This document shows, piece by piece, positions 1-13,400 of a stretch of 64,000 nucleotides of DNA; positions within the stretch are counted from its first letter, which is position 1; every line of letters begins with the position of its first letter. The notes below the pieces were generated by a model. That model had not been told where the DNA came from, did not search any database, and saw only the letters and a list, made by a program, of their open reading frames with translations. The position numbers and the translations under genes were made by a program. The DNA comes from Salminus brasiliensis (taxonomy: Eukaryota > Chordata > Actinopteri > Characiformes > Bryconidae). The DNA is taken from assembly GCF_030463535.1 (NCBI RefSeq), contig NC_132894.1, forward strand, positions 30,990,625 to 31,054,624, read 5' to 3'.

Positions 1-864
1 AACTGCAGTGTGTACATTTATAGCCCAAAATGTCAGTTTGACATTAAATGACTTAGAATTAAAGCATTTATAGGAAATGATTAGCGTTCTAAATGGGAAC
101 ATGTGTCAGACGGGCCTTTATCGTGACCTCTAATCAGCACCAGCAAAGAGTGACTCACTGTTTGAATGGGAGGAGGCTTCTGGGTTGCAAAGTGTTCTCT
201 GGTAGTTTGAGACAAACAGTGACCTCCTTGTTCTTTATGATAAAGATATTGGAAGGCTTTTTAATAAACTCTACCTGCATATTAGCTGCTGTTCATCTTG
301 TGTGTGTTCAGAAGGAGCATGGTGGACCAGGATGTGTTTGGTTCCTTAGGCTTGTTATTGATTGTTGTGTGATTCAGGCTGGGCGATGTGGTAAAGTTAT
401 GTCATTATGTCAGACATATTGCAATATTTTGTCATGCATACAAAATCCGTTAGTATCTGCTAATTTGATATTTTCTGTTTACTTTTTTTTTTTAATACAT
501 ATATTTTTTTATCACAGTATTTTGTCATGCATACACCAGTAGCTGCAGATTAACAAACAAAAAAACAACAACAACAAAACGGCTACCCAAATACTTTCCC
601 ATACTGAGCAGTGATTTTTATCCACCCAATTAAACAGGACTAATTAAGCTCTCTGTAATGAAATGTGCAATTGGTCTGGGTTTTTTAAGTACTGACGATA
701 TTGACAGTGTATCATAGAACCATATTGTGTATCGCAGTAACACAGTTTTTTCAGGATTCGATAAAATATCATCTATTGCCACCAGCTTGTAGACAGCTGG
801 CACACAGTTTCCACATCGCAATGAATTTCTCTATTTTTTGCCATAGGAATGAATGGTGTGCAAA

Positions 865-1215
865 CACAAAGCAGTTCCATATCAGCAACTACCTAGGAAA
901 TACCTAGCAACATCTTAGCAACCACCTAGCAATCCCACAGCAGGCACCTGTGATACCATAGCAACTGCCTAGCAATACCCTTACAACCACAAAGCAGTTT
1001 CAAATCAGCAACTACCTAGGAAATACCTAGCAACCACCTGGCAACCCCACAGCAGCCACCTGTGATACCATAGCAACTGTCTAGCAATACCCTCACAAAG
1101 CAGTTCCATACCAGCAACTACCTAGGACCTAGCAACCTCTTAGCAACCACCTTATTTAATATAGCAAACACCTAGCACTAGTTTCACCCTAGTGACCATA
1201 TAGTAGCAGTCTAGC
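865..1215. repeat. Tandem repeat with CTAGCAAC sub-motifs
   Basis: A unit starting CACAAAGCAGTT recurs at 865, 988 and 1094, that is, spacings of 123 and 106 bp. Each unit shares the blocks AGCAACTACCTAGGA and CACCTGTGATACCATAG. Within units the shorter motif CCTAGCAACCAC recurs at irregular spacing. The last copy decays after about 1180. No coding potential is seen. Confidence 0.85.
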
Positions 1216-1553
1216 CACTGCCTGAGAGTGCAAACCTCTTTAGCTGCGCAGCCATTCTGTGCTTTCTTCAGGAAATGAAGAACTTTCCTAGTTAAAACTA
1301 CAAAGTAGTGGCTGACCACCAAAGAAATGATATCACAGTCCCGGTCTGTTGGGTTTCAGCTGCTGTTTCTTTTTTTTGCTCGGTTTGTTTGCTGCGTGCT
1401 TTCAAAATGCTTACAAATCAAAATCACACGACCGGCTTGCCTGAGGGTTGGAAAATCCATCTGATATTGAATTGCTCGATTTAGGATTTTGCAAACCAAT
1501 AAACGGCTGGCGTCTCTGCTGAGAAGTTACAGAAGAACCTGAAGAAGCAGCGG

Positions 1554-1555
<2 letters not shown>

Positions 1556-1591
<36 letters not shown>
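1556..1591. repeat. (AC)n microsatellite
   Basis: An uninterrupted AC dinucleotide run of about 36 bp in non-coding sequence. Confidence 0.95.
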
Positions 1592-1593
<2 letters not shown>

Positions 1594-4234
1594 TCTGTTC
1601 AGGCACTTGAATGTTCCTATTCCCCTTACCTATCCATAGAGGTGTAAACATGCATTGTGGTGATTTTAAGGTGGTGATGCAACTACACTTAAAAATAAAA
1701 ATGTTGGATTGACTTAATCCAGTTATGTCAATTTCCACTTAACTGAGTTGTTGAATAAATTAAATCATATTTTAAGGGGCATATTTCACACAAAATGCAA
1801 ATAACAAACCCCAACCTGCAAAACCAATACGACCGTCTGATGTTTAGCTTGGTTTTAATCAGTAGGTCAACGTAACTTTTGGACATCTGATTTTCAGCTG
1901 TTTTTAGTAAGACCAACAAAACTGTACTTCATAGTTCCAGCTTAAAAACTACACATTAACAGAGGCTAAGCAGTCAGCCATTATATAAAGTATAACAGCA
2001 TACCTAAGGGAAGGTAGCCCCGGGGGAACGACTACACACAGAGAGTTACTGAGTTGGAAGAACATGCCCAATATGCACATGGATAGTGCCAGAAGCCAGT
2101 GGGAAAGTTGTGAGTATTACTCAAGGTTGCACAGCCAGAACACAAGGCACACCTTTAGAGGTCCCCATCTTTCGTTTTTCTTTTGTCCAGTGTGTCCCTA
2201 AAAGTAAATGCCCCCCAGCAGTGCTTCATTTCCCGAAACCTGTAGACAGCAATTTGCGACACAGGGATAAAGCAAAAACCGTGGACTGTCTAAGGCTCTG
2301 TAAAGACTGCAGCTGAGATGTGGGAGTTGAGCTGTTTTATACTCCTAAACTCCACACAGTTGTATCTCGAAGAACCTTGAGATTGAGATGTTGTTGTACA
2401 AAACTGCATCCACACATCCATGCCGCCTCCTACTCGAGGTCACAGTGTCGCTGTAGATTTCACCACTGTTCTGTAAACCCATTCCACTCTGAGAGGGGAA
2501 AGCTGGTCTTGCATGGAGGATTTTCTTTTTTTGATTTGTTGAGCTTTAGCCTCAGCAGAAGTGGAGCACAGTGTCTGGCTGTGGGCTTAGCGGCGTCCTG
2601 CAGTCCGGCCCGCTCGGCTTAGCCTTAACATAGCCAATCATTAATTGGCTGTAAGCCAGAGTGATTTCTTTGTCAGTTTGCGTGCTACTGTTAGTTTTTC
2701 TGTTTTACTCTGTTGTGTCGAGGCAGAAGCTGCTCGACTTTGCTTCAGTTTTGAGCTGCTCCTGTTGACTCATAACAGCACGCAAATGCCGAGAGCCATT
2801 TTTAGGATCGCTTACCCAGAACTCGAGCAAGCCAACGTCAGTAAGCTGGTTTGGGGGCGGGTATGCATGTGTGCAAGGCAGCGAATGCTGCTTCATCTGT
2901 CTTTTGCCTTTATATCATCTAGGCAAGGATTCACCAACCTGAAGCTCAACTGATGATTGAGAATTGATCGTGGTTAGGAAAGGCCTGAGCTGAGATCATG
3001 AGAGTAGGTTGTAAGAGAGGTCATTAGCATGTTCCTGAATGTAATTCTCAAAATCCTAAATATCCAAACTTCCAAGCTGGGATCAGAGTACACAGTCAGC
3101 CATGCTACGGAGCACCCATGGAGCAGACAGTTTCGGAGCCTTGCTCAAGGGATCCAAGAGTAAGTGAGGACTGGTGACCTGTCGAAGGATATTCCTGCCT
3201 TGCCCATAATGACTCCCCATCACACAATGGCTCCCGTACTGGGAGAATGATAGCTAGCATTTGCTTCCTCCGAGTCACATGACCCACCGCCACACCTTCT
3301 CGAACGTCATTGAAAAACTAAACATGCCTCTTGCTGAGTGATGAGGGGGTGCGAGGAAGGACAATCCTCCCTACAAAGACAGAGTGAGGCCAGTTTCTGA
3401 GACTCTTGGAAATGGATGGCTGTGGCATCCCCAGGGATCGAACCAATGACAGTTGACAGTTAACCTGTCCAATGACTTTTCTAGGCTTCACTCTCCCACC
3501 TAATGTCCAGCATATATGTGATGGGGGAGACCTGACTAGTGGGTAGGAATTGGACAGGCTAAATGTGGGCAAAAATATATTGTGAAATTGCGAAAGTGGG
3601 CTGTATCAGGGGGTGGGCCGCATCGACCCTTGTCCTCAAAAGAAAGGATGGGTCAAAGGCCCAGCCTGGCCTTCTCTTGACCTTTTGTATGGGCCTGGAG
3701 TACCGCATGTCTAAGTCCCGGACTTGCTTGAGCCTGGGATCTTTATAATCTCAGTAATGGTTGACATAGAGAGAGAGAGAGAGCAGACCTCCGTCCTGCT
3801 TTGAAGAGCGTCCCAGTGTTTTGGACAGCTAATCTCAGTTGGTGGGCGAAGCGGCCTGTGTGATAACGCGAGAGCCGATTTGGGCTTCTTTGCTAACTGT
3901 TGTGGTTCTCTCCTCATTGGCTGCATGAAAACATGTTTTTCCTCTGTTGATTGTTCCACAAGGCCAGCGCCCAGAGCTCAAAACATGTTATGTAATGTTA
4001 CAGATTTGCTTCAAGACTTGGGTCGAAGTGTGAAGCCTACCGTAAGTGGTCTTTTTCTCGTGCTGAGATGTGAACAAGCTGCATTTTTCAAAATCCCTGA
4101 CGTAGCCTGATGTGCTTTTGCTGCCAATGTCCCAGGCGGGCTGGGGGGACTTTATGGAAAGGCACTTTAGCTTCTCTACAGGGCTGCATGTGTCATGTTT
4201 ATAACCTGAATACTCCAGAGACCTAGAGGTAGGC

Positions 4235-4236
<2 letters not shown>

Positions 4237-4269
<33 letters not shown>
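4237..4269. repeat. (CTG)11 trinucleotide repeat
   Basis: Eleven uninterrupted CTG triplets. They read as a glutamine run on the minus strand, but no supported gene covers them. This is probably an intronic microsatellite of ankrd13c. Confidence 0.95.
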
Positions 4270-4273
<4 letters not shown>

Positions 4274-5127
4274 TCTTTCTGCAATTGGTCAGTGATTAAG
4301 CTTCAGCAACTTTCAGAAATCCCATCTTCTTGAAATCTGTTCCCTCTGAACAACGATGGGCAATATATTGAAGTGTCATCCAAGGGGTGACTCGTCATTC
4401 CTCTAAATAACATGTGCTTTTGAATGTCATGCAGTTATTTGGGTCCATTGCACAACACGCAGGCCTTAAACAGGACCGTATAGACAGACCTGTTCGATTG
4501 TGTGTACATACCCATTCCACTAAATCAACTGGACGCCATTATTATTGGACACCATCTATTAGAGTGAATTGGTGTGAATGGGTTCCAGCTGTCAGCTGCA
4601 ATAAGAAGTGTGGGTATAAATGTTTCTTTAGAGCATTCAAAGAATGTGAGGTATTCAAAGTGCAGGTGTGCTGTGATGGCTAAGGGCTAATTGAACAGTG
4701 TGTGTAAAACACACCAACACGCTAACATGTATTCAACATTGAACAACTGTGTGTCAGGCAAGATGTAGAGAACCCAGAACAAGGAAAAAAACAACTATAT
4801 GGATGTTAACTGTAATTTTGTGCCTGATTGCGATTGGAAGGGGCTAAAAATTCGGTAATTTTTAGTGGTTGGGTGAAATCAGATACAAAACTTAAAAAAA
4901 AAAAATTTAACATTTCTCTTAAACATTTTTGTTAAACTTAAACTCAGTTATTATATAAATATTGTTCCATTGAGGACTAATTCTTTGCTCTTATAATTGA
5001 CCTTTATATTTTTCAAGTATTTTTATTAATATTTGTGAAACTTTGAAGCTTATTGTGCTAAAATGTGTTGGTTTGTTGAAATTTTGACACACACAGACAC
5101 CGTTGACACACACAGTTTGGCCCATAT

Positions 5128-5467
5128 TAGGGCTGGGTGTCACGAATGGCTCATCATCATGACAGATAGAAGGGGGAGACACACAATGAATAAGTGTCAA
5201 ATGGCTAAACTGACTTTGGACACAGAAACAAAAGACAAGCCTGCCACAAGCACACCACACAGGTGGAAGTGGTGCTCCTGGTGAGGCCTACAGCCCCACC
5301 CATTCGTCGTGTGTGTGTGTGTGGTCACACAACTGCATCTGCGACATGGAGGAAATCTCAAACGCAGAGCCTACTCCAGCCCCTTAAATAATCGTATATT
5401 AATCATAATCCAGGTTAAAATGTTCGATTAATCGTGATGTTGATTTGCGGTCATATCGCCCAGCACC
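5128..5467. mobile_element. Short inverted-terminal DNA element (GGGCTGGG family)
   Basis: The left end TAGGGCTGGGTG and the right end TATCGCCCAGCAC are imperfect inverted copies, the same termini as the better preserved element at 14099-14354. The interior lacks coding potential. The right terminus is eroded and no target duplication is evident. A related single end (GGCTGGGCGATGTGGTA) lies at about 378. Confidence 0.5.
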
Positions 5468-7482
5468 AGCTCATGTTGGGCGTAGCTGTAGAAGGTTTTA
5501 CCTTGTTGGGATTTCATTGAGAATGCCAGCATTCTCTGGGCCACAATAACAATTATAATAATCATTGACATTAGCAATTCTTGTTTTGTCAATATCAACA
5601 GACCTGTGCATGTGGATGTTACCCAATGTTGTTAAATAGCTGATGTAAATTGTGGGCCCCAATAACCAGAAGCGGAATCATTAACATCTTAATTTATTAT
5701 ATTTATTTCTTTATTTTTACCAGTATATTTGAGTCTTCGGTTCATTTGTTTATTGGGGGTGCAAGTGTTCAGCTATTGGCCGATTTTATGTAGCTTAATT
5801 TGAGTTTGAGGAAATATAGTACCTGGTGATGAGCCCATTATTATTTATTTTTGTGTGTGAAATTTCTTTTCTGCTGCATGTTATCCATTGTTTGCTAAAT
5901 ATTGTTACCGAACTATTTGTGATATTGTAAAAAGGTCTCATCATGATTATGTGCCATATCGCATATTTTCTGAATGTCCTGTTGAAGGTCCACACCCAGA
6001 TCCTCGCTGGTTTGGTAAAATGCCTCTGATTTATACCCAGTGTCTCCATCTGCTCCATTAAGGAACAAGGACGTCTGCTCTGTTCTTTATTGATCAGTTC
6101 ACACCGCAGCTCACTTCGTCCGGAGCCCTGTTTGAATTGAGCCCCTGCTGCTTGCGGCTGATTGATGCCTGTGCATTAAAGGTGCTCATTGTACTTGCAA
6201 ACAAATGTATGGGCATTGATCCACCTGCAGTCATTAAGCAGAGGGCTTTGGGATGTCAGGCCAATATCCATAGGATTTATTTCCCACAGCCTGCTCCTAG
6301 AGCACATATATTTTCACTTGACTTCAGTAGGTCAGGGACGGGTGAGCATGCTTCCTTTTGTGCTCTGTGGAAGAAAACCATGCACTGTTTCATTAACAGC
6401 AATTCTAGATTCTGGTCCTGGAGTAGCTCTTCTCTGCACAGTGTGGTGGATGACAAAATGATACAGTATGGAGGTCCCAAGTTGTCTGATTGAGGTTTTG
6501 GGTTTTTTCCAAAGAAGTGTCTAAATAATGTGACTCAATCTTCTCTTAAAATTCATGAAAATCATCATTTTTTTCCCCCTAATGTAGAGGTAGTAAACAC
6601 AGCCTTTTTAGTCCTATTCAAACATAAGACACTATTTATTATTTTACTATAGACAGTCCATTGTTTTCAGCTTGTGCTTTCAGGGGAAGTATGGAGGTCA
6701 AGATCAAAAATTCCTTCAGAAAAACTGCTCATATGCTGGCAAGACAGGCAAATCCAAATTTAAAGACTGCCCAGATTCTGCATGAACGTGTAGCTGAGAG
6801 TGTTAAAGTAGTGGCACTTCCTAACTGTGTATCTATGTATGCACTAGACTATATGTATATATAGACTATATATTTGTATTGTTAATGCTTTAAAATTACA
6901 ACAATGATCATTTTAATTTGATAAACAACACAAACTTTGCCGTGTGCTAATCTCACAGCATGAAGCTGAAATTCCACCTTAAAATAGCACAGCAGTTCTG
7001 TTCTGCACCATTTAAGGTGGAACAGAAAGCTCCAGAAAGAAGCTGGAGAATCACTCCAGCCTTGTTGGTGCATCAGTGTTCGTTTACATAAATCACCACG
7101 TTCTGAATTTAAAGTGTTATACTGAGGTCGTAGGAGGAGATGGTCACACAAACCATCTAGTGTGTCTAGTGGAGTCGAGGTAGGTGACGTAAACGTATGG
7201 TATCTCTGATTGGTTCATTACAAATCTAGTCCCGCCCAACTTAAATTCAACGGAGGAAAACTATGGAAAAGTTCTCTTTTCTCTGCCAGTTCAGCTGTAG
7301 ATACAGATGATGCTTAGAAGAGGGTCATGGACATGAGCAGACCAGGGCTTTAAGGAATAAACAAAGGCACCAGTAGTGACCATCCAGCATTACCTAACAT
7401 ATACCCATAATCAGTGTGTGTAGGGATGTCCGAGAGCTGGTCAGTGTATGTCTCACCTGAGCGCTTGTCTTTGTGTTTGCAG

Positions 7483-10400
7483 TCACAGCACTGTTGCGGA
7501 AGCTGAAGCAGCAGTCCAGAGAGAGCGTGGAGGACAAGAGGCCTCGCCTGCTCAAAGCCCTTAAAGAGGTATAAAGCCCAGCAAATGTCACACTGAGACA
7601 GTGTCTCGTCTCTTGCTTTCTCACTCTCTGTCTTTCATCTTTCCCATATTTGCGTGCTCTCACATGCTTTCTCATTCTCTCACTTTCCTCCGCTATCTCT
7701 CTGTTGTGCACTGCCATTAGTGTATTTTCTCTCTGTCTCTCCTCTCACGCTCTCTCGCACGCTCTTGCTCGCTGCCCCCTCTCTGTCCCTCCACCCTCTC
7801 CCTTTCACTCAAACACTAGGGTGATTTTCTGCTCACTGTTTATGGTCTGGCTAAAGCTGGCACAGCGGAAGCTGCTCATCATGCAGGGAGCGAGGCCGTG
7901 CCCTCAGGGAACAGCCTAAAGACCGGAAGTGACTCACACGAGAGTAATTTGTGGAATCGCACAAGTGTCAGCTCCACACTTTTACGTTTCACTGGAGTGG
8001 GAACTGTTCAGTATGCTCAGTACACTCTCGCATCCACCACGCCACCCCCCGGGGGCAGTGCTTCATTTGCCCAATTGTAGTCATTCAGGCAGGACGTGTT
8101 TGGTGTGAGTGAGTTAGATGGAAAATTAGGCCGCTTGACGCAGTGTGACCGTGGCAGTCTGCCGTTCCAAGCAACAAGTTTTCTTCTAGTACTAAGAACT
8201 AAGAACTTGTAGAGCCATGGAACTGTCTAAGTTTCGAGTTCAGACAAAGAAATATGTTGAAATATGAAAGAAAGTTCTCGTAACAGTTAACATGCCGAAT
8301 GTTTACAGTTAAAGTCCCGCTCTTCAGCAAAAAGAGCCAATCCCGACATATTTTCGCGGATCGGGTATCGGCTATTTTAATCCCAATCCTGTTCTGAGTC
8401 TTTACTTTAACAACGGTGTTCAGGACGCCATGTGGTGGGCTCAAGGCACCATTACCAGACGTTATTGCCCAGCTGACAGGAGAAAGGACATTCTCAGAAG
8501 GTAAATAAAGGAGTTCAGAGTCTTAGCACTGAAGAGCCCATTCAGAATCAAGTGGAGGCTAACGCTAATGCTAATACACACATATGCAATAGAAACCCAA
8601 ATCCCACACAGCACATTCACCCACTATAAACCAGTTATTACACACCTGTAGACCAACAACAGATATCAGTCCAGAGTGTTTAACTCACACGCACACACAG
8701 GAAGTGACCTGACTGCAGTGTTGTAAAGGAGCTGGGAGCTGATTGGTCAGGGAGGAGAGTCAGACTGGATTATAAGATATTAAACAGTATAAAACAGTCA
8801 TTTTAAGAAATGTTGACTAAACTAAATCAGTGAGATATAGATTCTATCATTATAAAAACTGCTATTAAAAATAGAATTTTCTAAATGTATTAATCAGCAG
8901 CTCGTCTGATCTAAACTGTGGGGCTGGATTATTTATACAAACACAAAGATTAGACCGGAATCAGATGATTCTCAGCGTTAAGAGACTCGAATCGAATCAA
9001 AATAACCTAATCAGCTAATATGTTTGTAAAAGGTCATTTGATCTTCAGTTTCCAGTATTTGGGTCTTGCCCGAAAAGAGATGGGAGCCTTGGCCTTGTGT
9101 GACTGGAAGGAACTGCCCAGCAGACTTTTCTGTAAGGACTTTGGTTCAGTCATTGTCAATGCACCAGGGAAGCGATCCAGTGTTAGTGTGAAAAATCTGT
9201 GCTGCTAATCACATAGTTGCAATGCCTGTCAACCAATCAGATGGTGAGGTTGGACGTCCTAATAGTCAGGGTTCCCTTAAAGGCACCTTACATCTCTTGA
9301 CTGGGCTGTTTGTGGAGTAAGAAGCATGACTTTAAGTGCTCGCGTTTGTCCTCGTCGAGGAAGCGCAGGACGAACTGCTGGCTGGTCAGGTAGCATCTGC
9401 TGTCTGCGTGCTACAGTGAGATGGGTCATTTGAAGGGCAGCTATGTTTTTATCATTAGCAAGATAGAAGGCTGGGAAGAGGGGGTGGAATTTATCCATCC
9501 ACTTCCTGAGGATTATTTATGACATTCAAAATGATGAGCTGTTTCTACGAGGTCAGACTCTGGTCTTGTGCGAACAAATACCTGCCAGGCGTGGGTCACC
9601 AACTTGGGTACACGACGACTGGTTTGGGTGAGGGGTCTAAATATGTTCCCATAGGATTCCTGCTCTTATGTTAAGTTTATTAATACTTTATTTGTTATGA
9701 GGTTACTTTGCCTTTTGTAACGTTATATGTTGCGTTTATTATAGGTCATGTGATGGTGCTCCCAATGAACTGGATGTGTGTTCGTTCAGGTTCAGCAGGA
9801 TGGTTTATTTCACTGGTCTATTCAAACATGCAGCTCCGTTTTGGTTTAGTTCTCCTTAGTAAAGCTTGTAAACTACCAAGAATAGTCAAAAAGGGTGAAG
9901 AGTGTGACCACTGTGCTCTGCTGCTGCTGTCCCGTGGATGTAGTATTATGTAGGGATGTAAGACAATTGTGGTGATCGAGGTATCACAATATTATGTTTT
10001 GCAATATTTTGCAATGTGTTAATTCTCAAACACACACTGTGTGGTGACAGACAGTGGGGTTGTGTTTAAGCCCTGACCAATAGATAGCAGTGTTATCCTG
10101 TCCTCAGATCCCACTGTTCTGATTGGATAAAAAGTCAAGTTTTCTTTTACTCAGATTCTATGCATGTTTTTGTGTGTTTTTTGTGATTTAGATTTTTTTA
10201 ATGACATATTTATTCATTATTATGTATTATTTTATGATGTTATTTTATTTCTAGTAACAATATTTCAAGTTACAATATTACTTATTTATAGGATTGTTAT
10301 ATATTGAATTGTAACACCTGTGTTGTGATTAGGGATGCACCGATCGGATATTGGTCCCGATACTGACAAAATTAGCTGGATCAGGTATCTGATAATTATG

Positions 10401-13400
10401 CCGATCCACAGCACTGATCCATTTACTGAACCCGATTCCCAGATCGACAGTATTCTAGGCTTCATAGCTCAGAATCAGAGTAACCTACAGACATGCAGGT
10501 CTTCCATTTAAGAGGAACTCCCACATGGTGAGGTATCTGGTTTGTTAATTCCACAGGGGTTTCGGATTGGTATCGGGTATAGGCTGATACGCATATATGG
10601 TTATGTATTGCAACAGAAAAAGTAGAATTGGTGCATCCCTAGTTGTGATTGGTGTTTTTGAGAACTGCTACGGTATTTCAAAACATAATATCGTAATACT
10701 TCCATATATCGATATTTTCTTACACCTCTGAAGGGAAGTGAGCGCTATGGTGGCCATGTCTGCATGAATACAGCATGCAGCATGGGTTTTAAAGACCGTT
10801 AAAGTAGAAACGGCTGATTAAGACAATTGTTTTTTTTTTTTTTATGCTTTCATATTTTTGCAGCCATTTGTGGTGACTCTCCTCTTTTTACTTTCCAGCT
10901 CGGAGACTTCTATTTGGAGCTTCACTGGGATTTTCAAAGCTGGGGTAAGTTGACATTTATTTGTAGAGTCCCGGATCTCAGACGATGGCCCTGGTGTGAA
11001 GAAAGCCACATCATAACTGCAGGGTGTATATATAGCTTTACGACATAATAACATGCTCTGGCTTCCAGCACAGGCAGCGGCCATAGCTTAGCAGAGGCTT
11101 TGGCAGGGCAGCAGTTAGCTGTATTAGTTGATGAGGAAAATGCAGCATCACAGAGCAGGATTACATCAGTGTGGACAGCGGCGGCCAGCTGGACGGAGGA
11201 AGAGGCCGATCAGAGAGAGAAAGAGGGATGGGTGGGAACGAGAGGAGTGACCGTTTAAATCGCTGAGTTGACCCTCTCATAGGGAGTGGTCTCTCGGAGT
11301 GAGAAGAGCCAAGCTCCCCCTGTTGGTTGACCAGCACCATGGCAGCTTTTCATGGGAGAATTACACCTGCCATTTCTCCCACATACAGATTGGGGTTAGT
11401 ATTTGTTTGGTATGGGAAATATATTTATTTAGTTAGTTAGTTTTCATTCAATCAGTTTAGATATTTTTATATTTTTACTTTACATGTAGTCTAAAAACCT
11501 GCAAAACTATGTTGCATCACTGAAGCTCTCTAAGCTTGCCTGTGCTTTTGTCCATTTGTGTAAGTACAGTATGTCATGCATAAAATGTGTGATACACACG
11601 TTTTATATTGTATGTGTGTGAAGAATTAGAAGTGCTGTTTGAATAGTGCTGATTGGTGAGAGATAAGCATTCAGGAATGGTCCAAGGAGGAGTTGACCAA
11701 GACCTATTTAGTGTCCAAATTCTGCTTCTGCAGTTTTGAACTGGAGCTGCGAGGCTAATCAATTCTAACACTGTCTGTCAAAAATAGTCCTCTAAAAACT
11801 TCTATTTTCTCTCAACCCGGTCATACAGACTTGTTGGTGTGATTTAGGGCACAATATGACTTACTGTGAACTCTAAAAATTGTGCTTGTGGCTCACCACT
11901 GCACACAGCCATTTTAATCGAGGACTGTTGTGCTGAATTCTGGCTCCCGCTGTGAGTTTAGACTCACTGTCTGATTTTGTACTAAACTGTTCCTTTAAAC
12001 AACAGATGTTGCCCATAGAGCCCATAGACTCCATAAACATGATTCATCACGCACCAGATGCTGTTGATCAGAAAAGACATGTTTGAAATGTGAAGTGGGC
12101 TTATGTAGTTTAAAAGAAGGCCGTCCCCTTGCTAGAAACCCTGGGTTAGGCTGTCACCAATCTCATTTAGAGCAGACACATCAATGTGGTTAGAGTGAAG
12201 TAGGACTCTAACTCATCTATAAAAATTTAAAAGTACAATATCTGATCATCACCTGATCATCTGAATATCATTGTTTTCGTCCAATAACAGGACATTAGCT
12301 TGCATAGTTCGAGGTTTAGTTTAAATGTCTAAATAGTTCATTATGTCATTAAGTAATATTATTGTTTTGTTTTCATAAAGTAAAACTTGCTTACATGCCT
12401 TTTATGATGGATTTCTTAAGCACATGAATTAAGATTTTTTTTGCATGTTATTACCCAGATTAGGTTGGTGACCGTCCAGGTCTAGTGATTTGTTAACGTC
12501 TAATCTCCCATTGTAAACTACAGAAGCATACGTCAGATGTCAAACGTGTCTTTTAACCCCTTGAACCCTAGGTTTTTTATTAAGTTGTTAATCCACATGC
12601 ATAAACTATAGTCGGTAAATGTTTTTGTAATTTCGGATATCTTGTAGAGTACCCCAGGGTTCTATTTTAGGGTCTCTTGAGTTGATGTTAATTGTGACAG
12701 AAATATAGTTGAAGGCGAAGTGTGGGCTACAGGACCTACTGGGTTCCTTTCCTGAAAAAAAGTTTTCCGTGTTGACAGTTCACTTACAGTTCATTTATCC
12801 TCTCACCTGCAGTGCCGGTTTAAAAGTAAAGAATCTAACAAACATTCAAAACAAACATGTCTTGGCTGGTTAATCGCATCTACAGTAAAAAGGAAGGACG
12901 TGTATACTTGTTTTTCTTTTGACCTGCTGAGTTGCGGTGAGGTGAACTGTGTCAGCAGTGTGATCTTTAAGGATGGGAGGGTTTCTGCTGTCTTTTCTCT
13001 AAAAGTGTGTGTGTTTCTTTTTCTCCTTCCCACAGTGCCTTTACTATCTAGAATTTTGCCCTCTGACGCTTGCAAGATCTACAAGCAGGGAATCAACATC
13101 AGGTATGCTCCAAATAATGAGGTTCTGATTAGTTGTATGAATAAGAATCATTCTGAATTAATTTACCTCAGATGACTCTTTCTGTCTGGGGGAGTAGAGC
13201 TCCTGCCTGCTGTGCAGCAGATTTAGCCCACAATAACTGCTGGGTGGTTCGTTTACAGATTCTTTGTGAACTTCACAATAGCACCAATACGCACAGGATG
13301 TCCATCATTCTTCTCCAAGCAATAAAACCGAGCCTTCAAACATCCTATTGACTCCAAATATGCCAAATATTTGCCCCTCTGAAGATTATCTTATATGGAA

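Larger units (their letters stand above)
1..7482. other. Non-coding repeat-rich region, probably ankrd13c intron
   Basis: I find no exon here. The first recognisable exon downstream (7483) begins inside a codon of ankrd13c and needs an upstream exon ending in the third ankyrin repeat. No matching exon lies in these 7.5 kb, so the stretch is best read as one large intron with the 5' gene part before the window. It holds a CTAGCAAC-type tandem repeat, an AC microsatellite, a CTG repeat, transposon ends near 378 and 5128-5467, and a diverged SINE-like piece around 3100-3300. The short open frames show no family signature. That this is an intron is inference; the absence of recognisable exons is observed. 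Confidence 0.6.

Noticed and set aside
1-7482. Search for the missing ankyrin-repeat exons of ankrd13c
   Set aside because: No stretch encoding the expected ankyrin consensus (such as GWSPLAEA) with splice sites was found, so these exons are taken to lie before the window.
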